Shown here: in pieces, positions 1 to 7,506 of the stretch
Layout of the letters: every line of letters begins with the position of its first letter
Numbering within the stretch: the first letter of the stretch is position 1
Assembly: GCA_029263435.1 (NCBI GenBank)
Contig: JAJCXL010000016.1
Span: forward strand, 1 to 17,506
Source of the DNA: Acidobacteriota bacterium
GTDB taxonomy: Bacteria; Acidobacteriota; Vicinamibacteria; Marinacidobacterales; SMYC01
DNA length: 17,506 bases
Reading direction: 5' to 3'
Translations under genes and position numbers: made by a program
The notes under the pieces: model-generated
The model's database searches: none
Seen by the model: only the letters and a program-made list of their open reading frames with translations
What the model was told of the DNA's origin: nothing

Positions 1-1361
1 CGCAAGAACGGCATGATCTCCGGCAACACACTCGCCGCGTGCGCCGCCACACCGATTCCCCAAAAGCCCATCCAGAACGGGATCTCTCCCTGGAAGAAAT
101 ACCAAGCGACGCCGAAGCCCGCGTACGTGCAAACATGTTGACCGAAATCGCGAAGCTTTCGGTTGCGCACCCAGACGACCGGGTCGCCCTTATAGGGCAC
201 GACCTGTCGAAAGATCTCGCTGTCATACAGCGTGGTCCACTCGTCGCTTCCGGGGTTCTTGACGAGCTCGTCACCCGCGAGGCGGTTCTTCTTCAGCGCC
301 CGCCGCAGCCGCCGCTCAGACATGGTGACGATATTTCCGTCGCGCTTCTGGATCTCGTAGTCGCCTGTCGCTCGCCGACCCATCACGTCCACTCTCGCTT
401 CAACGACACCCGCCCGCGGCGGGCTCGACAACGGAGGCATGTCTGGGTCCGGACTCTGAGGCACCGGCGGGACCGGAGGCGGTCGAGAAACGGAGAGCGG
501 TTCGCGTGGGATGCTGAGCGCGATGAGCGCCCGCGACAACGCCGCGGTCTCGTCGTAGCGCGCTGCGGGGTCTTTCTGCAAGCAACGATCGATGATCGAG
601 CTCAGCCCTGGAGGACACTCCGGGTTGAGCTCGTCAATCGGTTTGGCGGGGCTCTCGATGATCGACGCGAGCGTTTGCGCCGCCGTCTCGCGGTGAAAGG
701 CGAGCTTTCCAGTCACCATCTCATAGAGGATCAACCCGAGTGAGAATTGATCGGATCGGTGGTCGACGGACTTCCCCGCCGCTTGCTCGGGCGACATGTA
801 CTCGACCGTTCCGATCAACATCCCGTGGCGGGTTCCCGCGCGATCCATCGTCGCCATTTCCGAGTGCGTCTCGAAAGGCTGGGCCACAAGCTTGGCGAGT
901 CCGAAGTCGAGGATCTTGATGAAGCCGTCCGGCGTTAGATTGATGTTCTCCGGTTTGATGTCTCGATGCACGATGCCCGCGGCGTGCGCGTTCGCGAGGC
1001 CGGCGCTCAATTGGCGGGCGAGGTCGACGACTTTGCGCGCGGGCAACGGCGCTTCGGCCAGAGCTTGCCGGAGCGAAACGCCGGGCACGAGCTCCATGAC
1101 GATGTAGTGAACGTCGTCCTCTTGTCCGATGTCATAGATGTGGACGATGTTCGGATGGTTGAGCGCGGATGCGGCTTGCGCTTCTTGCTTGAAACGGCGA
1201 AGCCTTTCGCGATCGGCAGCGAGGGCCTCGGGGAGCACTTTGATGGCGACCTCGCGGCCGAGCTTGAGATCTTTGGCGCGATAGATCTCGCCCATCGCTC
1301 CTGCTCCGATCGCCTCGACGATCTCATAGGAACCGAGTCGAGCCCCTGCTTCGAGCTGCAT
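1..1361 (-). CDS. Membrane-anchored Ser/Thr protein kinase with GYF_2-like and 2TM-like tail (C-terminus cut by window edge)
   Basis: Hanks-type protein kinase, 453 codons visible; the 3' end lies beyond base 1. The start is the ATG at 1359-1361, because an in-frame TAA lies two codons upstream. The kinase domain is about residues 11-275: glycine loop GAGAMGEIY (19-27), VAIK lysine 41, alpha-C Glu60, HRDIKPEN with Asp134 and Asn139, DFG 152-154 and GTVEYMSPEQA in the activation segment. All catalytic residues are present, so it should be active. A proline-rich linker (about 287-316) leads to a module resembling GYF_2 (DUF4339) at about 332-388 (DYEIQKRDGN, then a W near 375). After that come two hydrophobic stretches at about 406-450 that look like a 2TM domain, ending in GIGVAAHA. 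The kinase domain is N-terminal and presumably cytoplasmic. It follows the dUTPase-like gene on the same strand after a 96-bp gap holding a hairpin, so it is probably a separate unit. Its substrate is unknown. The kinase call is certain; the tail domains are judged by eye. Confidence 0.93.
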   Translation of the reverse strand, partial: MQLEAGARLGSYEIVEAIGAGAMGEIYRAKDLKLGREVAIKVLPEALAADRERLRRFKQEAQAASALNHPNIVHIYDIGQEDDVHYIVMELVPGVSLRQALAEAPLPARKVVDLARQLSAGLANAHAAGIVHRDIKPENINLTPDGFIKILDFGLAKLVAQPFETHSEMATMDRAGTRHGMLIGTVEYMSPEQAAGKSVDHRSDQFSLGLILYEMVTGKLAFHRETAAQTLASIIESPAKPIDELNPECPPGLSSIIDRCLQKDPAARYDETAALSRALIALSIPREPLSVSRPPPVPPVPQSPDPDMPPLSSPPRAGVVEARVDVMGRRATGDYEIQKRDGNIVTMSERRLRRALKKNRLAGDELVKNPGSDEWTTLYDSEIFRQVVPYKGDPVVWVRNRKLRDFGQHVCTYAGFGVAWYFFQGEIPFWMGFWGIGVAAHAASVLPEIMPFL

Positions 1362-1416
1362 CGCTTAGCCGAAGTGTACCAGCGGGCGCGAGCTGCGGCT
1401 AGCAGAGCGCCGCCTC

Positions 1417-1439
1417 AAAGAGGGGTCAGCCCCCTTTTT
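1417..1439. terminator. Strong palindromic hairpin between the dUTPase-like and kinase genes; bidirectional terminator or REP-like unit
   Basis: Arms AAAGAGGGG and CCCCTTTTT surround the loop TCAGC, giving a 9-bp stem with one G-U wobble when read on the plus strand. The plus strand ends in five T, as in an intrinsic terminator. Both flanking genes run on the minus strand, where the 3' arm is CCCCTCTTT and the T-run is weaker. It could end the mdh-to-dUTPase operon before the kinase gene. A related palindrome lies at 15334-15351, so a dispersed REP-like repeat is an alternative. Confidence 0.5.
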
Positions 1440-1457
1440 CCGATCGGGCGAAGGCGG

Positions 1458-1994
1458 CTACTTGTTCTCGTTTTGGTACTTCCCGGAATAGGTCTTGGCG
1501 GCGGGTTGATCGAGCGCATAGAAGACGAGCTGCAACACCCGGGCGTCACGTTTGAGGCGAAGACCCGCCGGGTGGTGCACCACGAGAACCGATCCGCTCC
1601 GACCGGAGTAGCCGGAGTCCCACAGCGCGGTGCCGATATGGGCCCCGCTTCTGAGCAGAGTCGAGCGGGTGCGAGCCATCCCAAACATGTCGGCGGGGAT
1701 GTTGACGATCTCGTTATAGACGACCCAGTAGGGTCCGGGTGTGAGGTGCCACCACCCGGAATCATCGGGCTCGATGGGAAGGGTGCCGGGAGTGCTTCGC
1801 TCCGAGTTGTCGAAATCGACCGCGCCCGGCTCGTCATCGAAGCGAGCGACCTCGCGCAGGGTGAAGTCGACGCCGTTCATTTGGATCTGGGCCTCGGCAT
1901 CGACGAACCCTTCCACCAGGGGGGGCGTCACCGCCAACCGATCGCGTAGCGATACACCTTCGACGAGCTTCACCGCTTCACCCCACGTCTCCAT
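1458..1994 (-). CDS. dUTPase-like protein of the Dcd/archaeal-DUT family
   Basis: 178-residue protein of the dUTPase/dCTP deaminase fold. Expected role: dUTP to dUMP plus pyrophosphate, in the cytoplasm. The N-terminal QIQMNGVDFTLREV (36-49) resembles archaeal-type dUTPases. RTRSTLLR (108-115) matches dUTPase motif II, WDSGYSG (125-131) matches motif III (D-x-x-Y-x-G, putative catalytic Asp126), and ARVLQLVFY (151-159) matches motif IV. The C-terminus has GKYQ, as in the neighbouring Dcd, instead of the glycine-rich motif V of classical trimeric dUTPases. The ATG at 1992-1994 lies inside the 3' end of dcd (17-bp overlap), which implies translational coupling; no clear Shine-Dalgarno is seen. 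A longer in-frame reading upstream only shadows dcd. A bifunctional deaminase/dUTPase or an inactive paralogue cannot be excluded. The family is fairly sure, the exact activity less so. Confidence 0.78.
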   Translation of the reverse strand: METWGEAVKLVEGVSLRDRLAVTPPLVEGFVDAEAQIQMNGVDFTLREVARFDDEPGAVDFDNSERSTPGTLPIEPDDSGWWHLTPGPYWVVYNEIVNIPADMFGMARTRSTLLRSGAHIGTALWDSGYSGRSGSVLVVHHPAGLRLKRDARVLQLVFYALDQPAAKTYSGKYQNENK

Positions 1995-2550
1995 CGAGTT
2001 TCGGCAGCGTGATGTGCTGCTGTCCCTGATACTTGCCGTTCTTGTCCTTGTACGAGCGCGTACATTCTTCATCGCTCTCGAAGAACAGCACTTGAGCGAT
2101 GCCCTCGTTCGCGTAGATCCTGCACGGAAGAGGGGTCGTGTTCGAGATCTCCAAGGTGGCGTTGCCTTCCCACTCCGCATCGAAGCCGGTAACGTTGATG
2201 ATGATCCCGCACCGAGCGTAAGTCGATTTGCCGATGCAGATCGCGTAGACGTTCCGAGGAATGCGGAAGTTCTCGACGGTATTCGACAGGGCGAAAGAAT
2301 TCGGCGGGATGATGCAGACCTCACCTTTGTAGTCGACGAAGCTCTTCGAATCGAAACGCTTCGGGTCGACGATGGCGGCATTCACATTGGTGAAGATCTT
2401 GAACTCGTCCGAGACTCGAATGTCGTAGCCGTAGGACGACAAGCCGTAAGAGATGACCCCGTCACGCACCTGATCGGCAACGAAGGGGTCGATCATCTCA
2501 TGCTCCTCGGCCATCTTGCGGATCCAGTGGTCCGGCTTGATGGACGGCAT
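1978..2550 (-). CDS. dcd: dCTP deaminase
   Basis: 190-residue dCTP deaminase that converts dCTP to dUTP plus ammonia, feeding dUMP and thymidylate synthesis. It is near the usual family length (about 188-193). Visible landmarks are SSYGYDIRV (38-46), GKSTYARCGIIINVT (107-121), which carries the conserved Ser109 and Arg113, and TLEISNTTPLP (132-142), whose Glu134 corresponds to the catalytic glutamate of the family. The C-terminal NGKYQGQ also fits. The ATG at 2548-2550 follows the ndk stop by 6 bp, and the 3' end overlaps the dUTPase-like gene by 17 bp. It therefore sits in the middle of the mdh-sucCD-ndk operon. The call is secure. Confidence 0.96.
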   Translation of the reverse strand: MPSIKPDHWIRKMAEEHEMIDPFVADQVRDGVISYGLSSYGYDIRVSDEFKIFTNVNAAIVDPKRFDSKSFVDYKGEVCIIPPNSFALSNTVENFRIPRNVYAICIGKSTYARCGIIINVTGFDAEWEGNATLEISNTTPLPCRIYANEGIAQVLFFESDEECTRSYKDKNGKYQGQQHITLPKLDGDVG

Positions 2551-2556
2551 GACGGC

Positions 2557-2976
2557 TCAGACCTGAAGCTGAAGAGTCGTGAAGAAGAACGGAATCTCTG
2601 TCGCCGCGGACTCGGGCGAATCCGATCCGTGAATCGCGTTCTCTTCCACCGAGGTCGCGAAGTCCTTCCGCAGCGTTTTCTCGTCCGCCTTCGCAGGATC
2701 CGTCGCCCCCATCAACTTTCTCAGGTCAGCGATGGCGTTGGCCTTTTCGAGAACCATGACGATTGCAGGTCCGGAGGACATGAAATCGGTGAGGCTGCCG
2801 AAAAACGGTCGCTCGCGATGCATCGCGTAGAAGCTCTCCGCGTTCTTCTTGCTCATTTGCACCATGCGCAAGCTCAAGATCGTAAACCCCGACTCTTCGA
2901 TGCGAGCGAGGATCTTTCCTGCTTTGCCTTGCCGGACGGCGTCCGGTTTGATGATGGAAAAAGTTCTCTCAGTCAC
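2557..2976 (-). CDS. ndk: Nucleoside diphosphate kinase
   Basis: 139-residue NDP kinase, the standard bacterial length. It transfers the gamma-phosphate between nucleoside tri- and diphosphates through a phospho-histidine and balances NTP and dNTP pools. It begins TFSIIKPDAV, and NAIHGSDS holds the catalytic His116. The start is GTG at 2974-2976, with AAAGG as Shine-Dalgarno about 7 nt upstream. It lies 19 bp after sucD and 6 bp before dcd, so it is probably cotranscribed. The link to SucCD makes sense because NDP kinase can interconvert the GTP or ATP made by succinyl-CoA synthetase. No anomaly seen. Confidence 0.97.
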   Translation of the reverse strand: MTERTFSIIKPDAVRQGKAGKILARIEESGFTILSLRMVQMSKKNAESFYAMHRERPFFGSLTDFMSSGPAIVMVLEKANAIADLRKLMGATDPAKADEKTLRKDFATSVEENAIHGSDSPESAATEIPFFFTTLQLQV

Positions 2977-2995
2977 TGAAATACCTTTCGAAAAA

Positions 2996-3865
2996 CTAGG
3001 AAAGCACCGATGCCAACGTCTCGCCCATCGCGGCCGGACTCTCGACGACGGTCACGCCCACGGCTTGGAGCGCTTTCATCTTGTCCGCGGCCGTACCTTT
3101 GCCGCCCATGATGATCGCACCGGCATGTCCCATGCGTCGTCCCGGAGGTGCGGTTTGGCCGGCGATGAACGATATGACGGGCTTGGTGACGTGCTCTTTG
3201 ATGTAAGCGGCCGCGGTCTCTTCCGCCCCGCCTCCGATCTCACCGATCATGATGATCGCATCGGTCTCGTCATCAGCCTGGAAGAGTGACAAGGCGTCGA
3301 CGAACGTCGTCCCGATGACCGGGTCTCCGCCGATACCGATACACGTCGACTGGCCGATATCACGCGTCGTGAGCTGATAGACCGCCTCGTAAGTCAGGGT
3401 TCCACTTCGCGAAACGACGCCGACCCGACCTTCTTTGTGGATGTGGCCGGGCATGATGCCAATCTTCGCTCTGCCGGGCGAGATCAGCCCGGGGCAGTTG
3501 GGCCCCAGGAGCCGGCTCTTGCTACTCTTGACGACCCGCATCACGTCCACCATGTCCAGCGCCGGAACGCCTTCCGTGATGCACACGACGAGCGGAAGCT
3601 CCGCATCCACGGCCTCCAGGATCGCGTCGGCCGCGAACGGAGGCGGCACGAAGATGACCGAAGCGTTGGCCCCGGTCTCCTTGACCGCCTGTGACACGGT
3701 GTTGAAGACAGGCACGCCTTCGACCTTTTGGCCGGCCTTGCCCGGTGTCACTCCCGCGACGACCTGGGTGCCGTATTCGATGGCGCCTTTGGTGTGAAAC
3801 GTGCCTTCGTTTCCGGTGATGCCCTGAACGAGAAGCCTCGTGCTCTTGTCGATGAGGACGCTCAC
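2996..3865 (-). CDS. sucD: Succinyl-CoA synthetase, alpha subunit
   Basis: 289-residue alpha subunit, the expected length. With SucC it makes succinate, CoA and ATP or GTP from succinyl-CoA in the TCA cycle. The N-terminal CoA-binding fold starts VQGITGNEGTFHT (13-25), GPNCPGLISPG (121-131) is conserved, and GHAGAIIMGG (246-255) holds His247, the residue phosphorylated in the family. The start is GTG at 3863-3865, inside a GTGA overlap with the sucC stop and preceded by a strong GGAGGTG Shine-Dalgarno. Open reading frame continues upstream in this frame, but it only shadows sucC. The overlap implies translational coupling, giving balanced subunit synthesis. Confidence 0.97.
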   Translation of the reverse strand: MSVLIDKSTRLLVQGITGNEGTFHTKGAIEYGTQVVAGVTPGKAGQKVEGVPVFNTVSQAVKETGANASVIFVPPPFAADAILEAVDAELPLVVCITEGVPALDMVDVMRVVKSSKSRLLGPNCPGLISPGRAKIGIMPGHIHKEGRVGVVSRSGTLTYEAVYQLTTRDIGQSTCIGIGGDPVIGTTFVDALSLFQADDETDAIIMIGEIGGGAEETAAAYIKEHVTKPVISFIAGQTAPPGRRMGHAGAIIMGGKGTAADKMKALQAVGVTVVESPAAMGETLASVLS

Positions 3866-5028
3866 GACGCACCTCCAAGCTGCGCGACCACCTTGTCGGC
3901 GGCCTCTTTCATGCTGTCGGCGGTCACGAAGTTCAGTCCTGATTCCGCGAGCATCTTTTTTCCTTTGTCGACGTTCGTCCCTTCGGCACGAATGACGATG
4001 GGGATCTCGACGCCCAGCTCCTTGACGGCCGCAATGACGCCTTCGGCGAGTCGATCGACCCGGAGGATGCCACCGAAAATATTGATGAGCACCGCTTTGA
4101 CCTGGTCGTCGGAAATGAGAATCCGAAACGCGTTTTTGATCTGGTCCGCGCTCGCACCGCCGCCCACGTCGAGAAAGTTGGCCGGCTGACCGCCCGCGAG
4201 CTTGATGATATCCATCGTCGCCATCGCGAGTCCGGCGCCGTTCACCATGCACCCGACATTTCCGTCGAGCTTGATGTAGTTCAATCCATGTTTCGACGCT
4301 TCGACCTCGAGCGGAGATTCCTCGTCGACGTCACGCAGGTCGGGGAAGTCCTTGTGGCGATAAATCGCGTTGTCGTCGAGATTGATTTTCGCATCGAGCG
4401 CGAGAACGTCGCCTTCGACGGTCACCAGGCACGGATTGATCTCGACCTGTGTCGCGTCGAGCCCGCGAAAGGCTTCGTACAAGCTCATGAGGAACTTGAC
4501 GCCTTTCTTGAACACGTCGCCCTCGAGCCCGAGGCCGAAAGCGAGCTCTCGAGCTTGATAGGGCCGCATACCGACGGCGGGGTCAATCGCCACCCGCAAG
4601 AGCTTCTCCGGCGTTTCTTCGGCGACTTTCTCGATATCCATCCCGCCCGCGGCGCTCGCGATGCAAATCGTGCGCCCGATCGCGCGGTCGACGAGAAAGC
4701 TGACATAGAGCTCGTCCTTGATGTTGAGACCTTGCTCGATGAGGAGCCTGCGAACGAGCTTGCCCTCGGGGCCGGTCTGCTTCGTGACGAGGGTCATGCC
4801 GATCATGTCGCCGGCAATCTGCTCGACCTCGGCTTCGGTCTTGGCGAGCTTGACGCCACCGCCCTTGCCGCGTCCTCCGGCATGGATCTGCGCTTTCACC
4901 ACTACCGGTAGACCCAGCTCGGACGCGGCTTGCTTCGCCGCCTCCACCGTGTCGGCCCTCTTGCCTTTCGGCACCTGGACCCCGTAACGCGCGAGGAGCG
5001 CCTTTGCTTGATACTCGTGAACGTTCAT
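3862..5028 (-). CDS. sucC: Succinyl-CoA synthetase, beta subunit
   Basis: 388-residue beta subunit, the same length as the E. coli protein. It begins MNVHEYQAKALLARYGVQVP. An ATP-grasp domain occupies about residues 1-240, with the glycine-rich loop HAGGRGKGGGVKLAK and the EINPCLV segment. The CoA-ligase domain follows, with VNGAGLAMATMDIIKLAGG, FLDVGGGA and INIFGGILR. It binds the nucleotide while SucD carries the phospho-histidine. The ATG at 5026-5028 is only 2 bp after the mdh stop, and the stop overlaps the sucD GTG. Whether it prefers ADP or GDP cannot be told from the sequence. Confidence 0.97.
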   Translation of the reverse strand: MNVHEYQAKALLARYGVQVPKGKRADTVEAAKQAASELGLPVVVKAQIHAGGRGKGGGVKLAKTEAEVEQIAGDMIGMTLVTKQTGPEGKLVRRLLIEQGLNIKDELYVSFLVDRAIGRTICIASAAGGMDIEKVAEETPEKLLRVAIDPAVGMRPYQARELAFGLGLEGDVFKKGVKFLMSLYEAFRGLDATQVEINPCLVTVEGDVLALDAKINLDDNAIYRHKDFPDLRDVDEESPLEVEASKHGLNYIKLDGNVGCMVNGAGLAMATMDIIKLAGGQPANFLDVGGGASADQIKNAFRILISDDQVKAVLINIFGGILRVDRLAEGVIAAVKELGVEIPIVIRAEGTNVDKGKKMLAESGLNFVTADSMKEAADKVVAQLGGAS

Positions 5029-5030
5029 CC

Positions 5031-5960
5031 TTAGACGCCGATCTTTTCGACGAGCTCTTGGACCGAGGCCGCTGATTTCTGCAACGCCGCACGCTCGTCG
5101 TTAGTGAGAGAAATTTCAACGACCTCCTCGATACCCTTTTCGCCGAGCTTGGCGGGAACGCCCATGTACAAGCCGTTGATGCCGTACTCGCCTTCGAGAA
5201 ACGCGGCAGTAGGAAGGATCTTCTTCTTGTCCTTGAGGATCGCGTCCACCATCTCGACGATGGATGCCGACGGCGCGTAATAGGCGGAGCCCGTCTTCAA
5301 GTAACCGACGATCTCACCGCCGCCCTTACGGGTGCGCTGCACGATGGCGTCGATACGCTCTTGCGACATGAGGTCCGGGAGCGGAATGCCGGCAACCGTG
5401 GAGTAGCGCGGCAAGGGCACCATGTCGTCGCCGTGACCACCGAGGACGAACGCGTGGATGTTGTCGACGGAGACGTTGAGCTCCATCGAGATGAACGCTC
5501 GCATCCGCGCGGAGTCCAGGACCCCAGCCATTCCCATCACGCGTTCTTTGGGAAAGCCGCTCGCCCGAAACGCCGTTTGCACCATCGCGTCCAGCGGATT
5601 GGAGACGACGATCAAGATGGAATCGGGAGATTGGGCCACGGCCTGCTCGGTCACGGATTTGACGATCTCGTAGTTCTTCTTCAAGAGATCGTCGCGGCTC
5701 ATCCCTTCCTTGCGTGGAAGCCCGGCGGTAATGACGACGATGTCCGAGCCGGCAGTGTCTTTGTAGTCATTCGTTCCCACGACATGGACATCGGAGCCAC
5801 TGACCGGGCAAGCCTCGAGCATGTCGAGACCCTTCCCTTGTGGGATCCCCTCGACGATATCGATCATCACGACATCGCCGAGCTCGGCATCCGCTACGCG
5901 TTGGGCCGTCGTCGCGCCGACATTGCCGGCACCGACGACGGTAATTTTATTTCTTGCCAT
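5031..5960 (-). CDS. mdh: Malate dehydrogenase (LDH-like type)
   Basis: 309-residue NAD-dependent malate dehydrogenase of the LDH-like (tetrameric, MDH type 3) group, converting malate to oxaloacetate. The Rossmann motif VVGAGNVGATTA is at 8-19. Asp34 at the end of the second strand favours NAD over NADP. LPRKEGMSRDDLL (81-93) carries the arginine that selects malate over lactate (Arg83) plus Arg89, and catalytic His176 is in GGHGDD. The ATG at 5958-5960 has an AGGGG Shine-Dalgarno about 7 nt upstream. It is the first gene of the mdh-sucC-sucD-ndk-dcd-dUTPase run, so it carries the operon leader; I found no convincing promoter hexamers in the 256 bp upstream. No anomaly in the protein. Confidence 0.96.
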   Translation of the reverse strand: MARNKITVVGAGNVGATTAQRVADAELGDVVMIDIVEGIPQGKGLDMLEACPVSGSDVHVVGTNDYKDTAGSDIVVITAGLPRKEGMSRDDLLKKNYEIVKSVTEQAVAQSPDSILIVVSNPLDAMVQTAFRASGFPKERVMGMAGVLDSARMRAFISMELNVSVDNIHAFVLGGHGDDMVPLPRYSTVAGIPLPDLMSQERIDAIVQRTRKGGGEIVGYLKTGSAYYAPSASIVEMVDAILKDKKKILPTAAFLEGEYGINGLYMGVPAKLGEKGIEEVVEISLTNDERAALQKSAASVQELVEKIGV

Positions 5961-6012
5961 GATCGTCCCCTTACATGTTCTCGATCAGCGCCGATGCGAG
6001 CTAACGATGTCT

Positions 6013-6028
6013 GGAGCTTGCTAGCTCC
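6013..6028. repeat. Small inverted repeat in the mdh leader
   Basis: Arms GGAGCT and AGCTCC flank a 4-base loop (TGCT), about 52 bp upstream of the mdh ATG. In the mdh mRNA this would be a 6-bp hairpin. It has no T-run, so it is not an intrinsic terminator. It may be a leader stem-loop or simply chance. Confidence 0.3.
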
Positions 6029-6169
6029 CTCCATCAGTCGTTCGAAGTCGTACGTGACCCGTTGTTGATGGATCTCCTGCTCTTGTCCGGTGACCGACGG
6101 AGCGTGGCCAGCGCGGTGGGATGTGTGGTCTGTGGTGACCCCGGTTACAAACGCACAAGTCTAACATCC

Positions 6170-6190
6170 GTGGTGGTCACTCGCCACCAC
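6170..6190 (-). terminator. Weak candidate terminator after the porin gene
   Basis: Inverted repeat with arms GTGGTGG and CCACCAC around a 7-base loop, 26 bp downstream of the porin stop codon. The position suits transcript ending, but only a poor T-rich stretch follows on the minus strand, so intrinsic termination here is doubtful. Confidence 0.35.
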
Positions 6191-6216
6191 CCGCCACGAA
6201 CCGAAGCGGCCCCTCG

Positions 6217-7467
6217 TTAGAGCTGGAACGCGAAGCCGAGGCTGATGGTCGTCAAATCCTGTCGAAGCTCGATGGTCGAGTTTGGAATCCTCAGAAGGGT
6301 GCCCGAGTTGGTGTGGCGAAACGCGTAGTAGAGGCTTCCTACCAAATCGACTTTCTCCGTCAATGCGAAGGACGTGCCGAGCGCGATGGCGGTCTTGTTG
6401 ATCGCGGGGAGCTGAATATTCGCGAAGGTCGCGGAGTTCGGGATCGGGTTGCCGTTGAACGAGAACCCGCCCGAGACTTTCCAGCTGTCGTTGAGGATCC
6501 GCTCTCCTCCCACCGCGAACGCCCAGATACTCTTCCACCCGAGGCCGCCGTCAGTCGGGTCGTCTCCGAAAGCCTCGGTACTCGAATAGCCGAAGTGACG
6601 CAGGTCAAACGCGATCGTCGTGTCCTCGATGCCGTGCCAGCCGACACCCAGAGACAAAATGGCAGGAAACGAGAGATCGAAGGCGAGCTTTCTCGGGTTT
6701 CCGATCGCGTCCTTGGAGTTGTACTCAAAGGTCTCGAATCGTTGCTTCGACTTGTAAGAAGCGCCGAAGCTCATGATGTCGTTCGGGCGGTACAAGACCC
6801 CGGCTTGGAACCCGAGCCCCCAATAGGGCCGCCCCTGCGTAGCGCTCGGAAACAAACCGGTCGAATTGGGCGCGGCGAAGAAAGCGGGATCGACGCCGAG
6901 AAACATCGACGTCACCTGACCACCGACACCCACCGACAAGGTCTCGGACACGTCGTAGGACATGATCGGATCGATCTGAAGCCCCGACAAGCGCGAGCCG
7001 ATAGGCCCGACGCCGAACGTGTTCGGTGGATCGTAAGGCGTCAAGATCGGGTTGAACTCGCTCGCGGGAAGATCGATGGTCCGCCCGACCAAGCCTCGCA
7101 AATTCAAACCCCACGTGTAGTCAGAGTTCTCCGGGCGGCTTACGATGCCAATCGAGGGAAACACCGCGAGGCCGCTATCGCTGCGGTTGCTCCCGAACTG
7201 CCCCGTGGCCGCGACCGAGGAGTCGAGAAACGTATCGGCGTACATGAAATCGACGCCGACGAAAATCTCACTTTCCTCGAGAGCCGCCATCGCCGCAGGA
7301 TTCCAATACGTCGCTCCCGCGGCGTCGACGGCGACCGCGGTCGACGCTCCCGCCATCGAGCGATGTTTGGCTCCAGTACTCGGAAAAATGATGCCTTGCG
7401 CGGACGTGCTCGCCGCTCCGGCGAGCGTACCCACGAGAATAAGTGCGACGGATCCCCAACGAAACAT
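6217..7467 (-). CDS. FadL/OmpP1-family outer-membrane beta-barrel protein
   Basis: 416-residue protein with a Sec signal peptide (residues 1 to about 23, hydrophobic core VALILVGTLAGAAS, cleavage after TSA). The mature N-terminus has the FadL-family signature AGASTAVAVDAAGATYWNPA (39-58). The rest alternates short hydrophobic strands with turns, as in a beta barrel, and it ends LGFAFQL, with an aromatic in the last strand like a barrel-assembly signal. Family members import long-chain fatty acids or other hydrophobic compounds such as aromatics across the outer membrane; the substrate here cannot be read. It supports a Gram-negative host. The start is ATG 7465-7467, with AAGGGG about 10 nt upstream. 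A predicted sigma70 promoter lies 40-70 bp upstream, so it is probably monocistronic. Confidence 0.88.
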   Translation of the reverse strand: MFRWGSVALILVGTLAGAASTSAQGIIFPSTGAKHRSMAGASTAVAVDAAGATYWNPAAMAALEESEIFVGVDFMYADTFLDSSVAATGQFGSNRSDSGLAVFPSIGIVSRPENSDYTWGLNLRGLVGRTIDLPASEFNPILTPYDPPNTFGVGPIGSRLSGLQIDPIMSYDVSETLSVGVGGQVTSMFLGVDPAFFAAPNSTGLFPSATQGRPYWGLGFQAGVLYRPNDIMSFGASYKSKQRFETFEYNSKDAIGNPRKLAFDLSFPAILSLGVGWHGIEDTTIAFDLRHFGYSSTEAFGDDPTDGGLGWKSIWAFAVGGERILNDSWKVSGGFSFNGNPIPNSATFANIQLPAINKTAIALGTSFALTEKVDLVGSLYYAFRHTNSGTLLRIPNSTIELRQDLTTISLGFAFQL

Positions 7468-7506
7468 ATGCGAATTACCCCTTCGTTCAGAAAAAACGAT
7501 CCGTCG

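Larger units (their letters stand above)
5961..6216. other. Intergenic region between the porin gene and mdh
   Basis: The longest gene-free stretch in the window, 256 bp. It should hold the 3' end of the porin transcript and the promoter and leader of the mdh operon, all on the minus strand. It contains two inverted repeats (6013-6028 and 6170-6190). I see no good -35/-10 pair and no convincing gene. A 45-codon frame starting at ATG 6032-6034 has no ribosome-binding site and runs into mdh. Confidence 0.6.

Noticed and set aside
1362..1416. Promoter for the kinase gene (TACACT as -10 near 1376-1381)
   Set aside because: No acceptable -35 at 16-18 bp; not strong enough to list.
966..1949. Long plus-strand open frame (327 codons) opposite the kinase and dUTPase-like genes
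   Set aside because: It spans two real minus-strand genes and the gap between them, and its translation shows no domain or normal composition. Long antisense frames are expected at this GC content.
1741..2979. Plus-strand open frame of 412 codons opposite dUTPase-like, dcd and ndk
   Set aside because: The minus strand encodes three clear proteins with catalytic motifs here; the plus translation is arginine- and aspartate-rich without recognisable features.
3866..4252. Upstream extension of the sucD frame
   Set aside because: The extension lies wholly within sucC and its residues do not match SucD, which starts at the GTG with a strong Shine-Dalgarno at 3865.
5900..6034. Small minus-strand gene of 45 codons starting at ATG 6032-6034 and overlapping mdh
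   Set aside because: Its residues look mildly helical, but it has no ribosome-binding site and overlaps the 5' end of mdh by about 60 bases in another frame.
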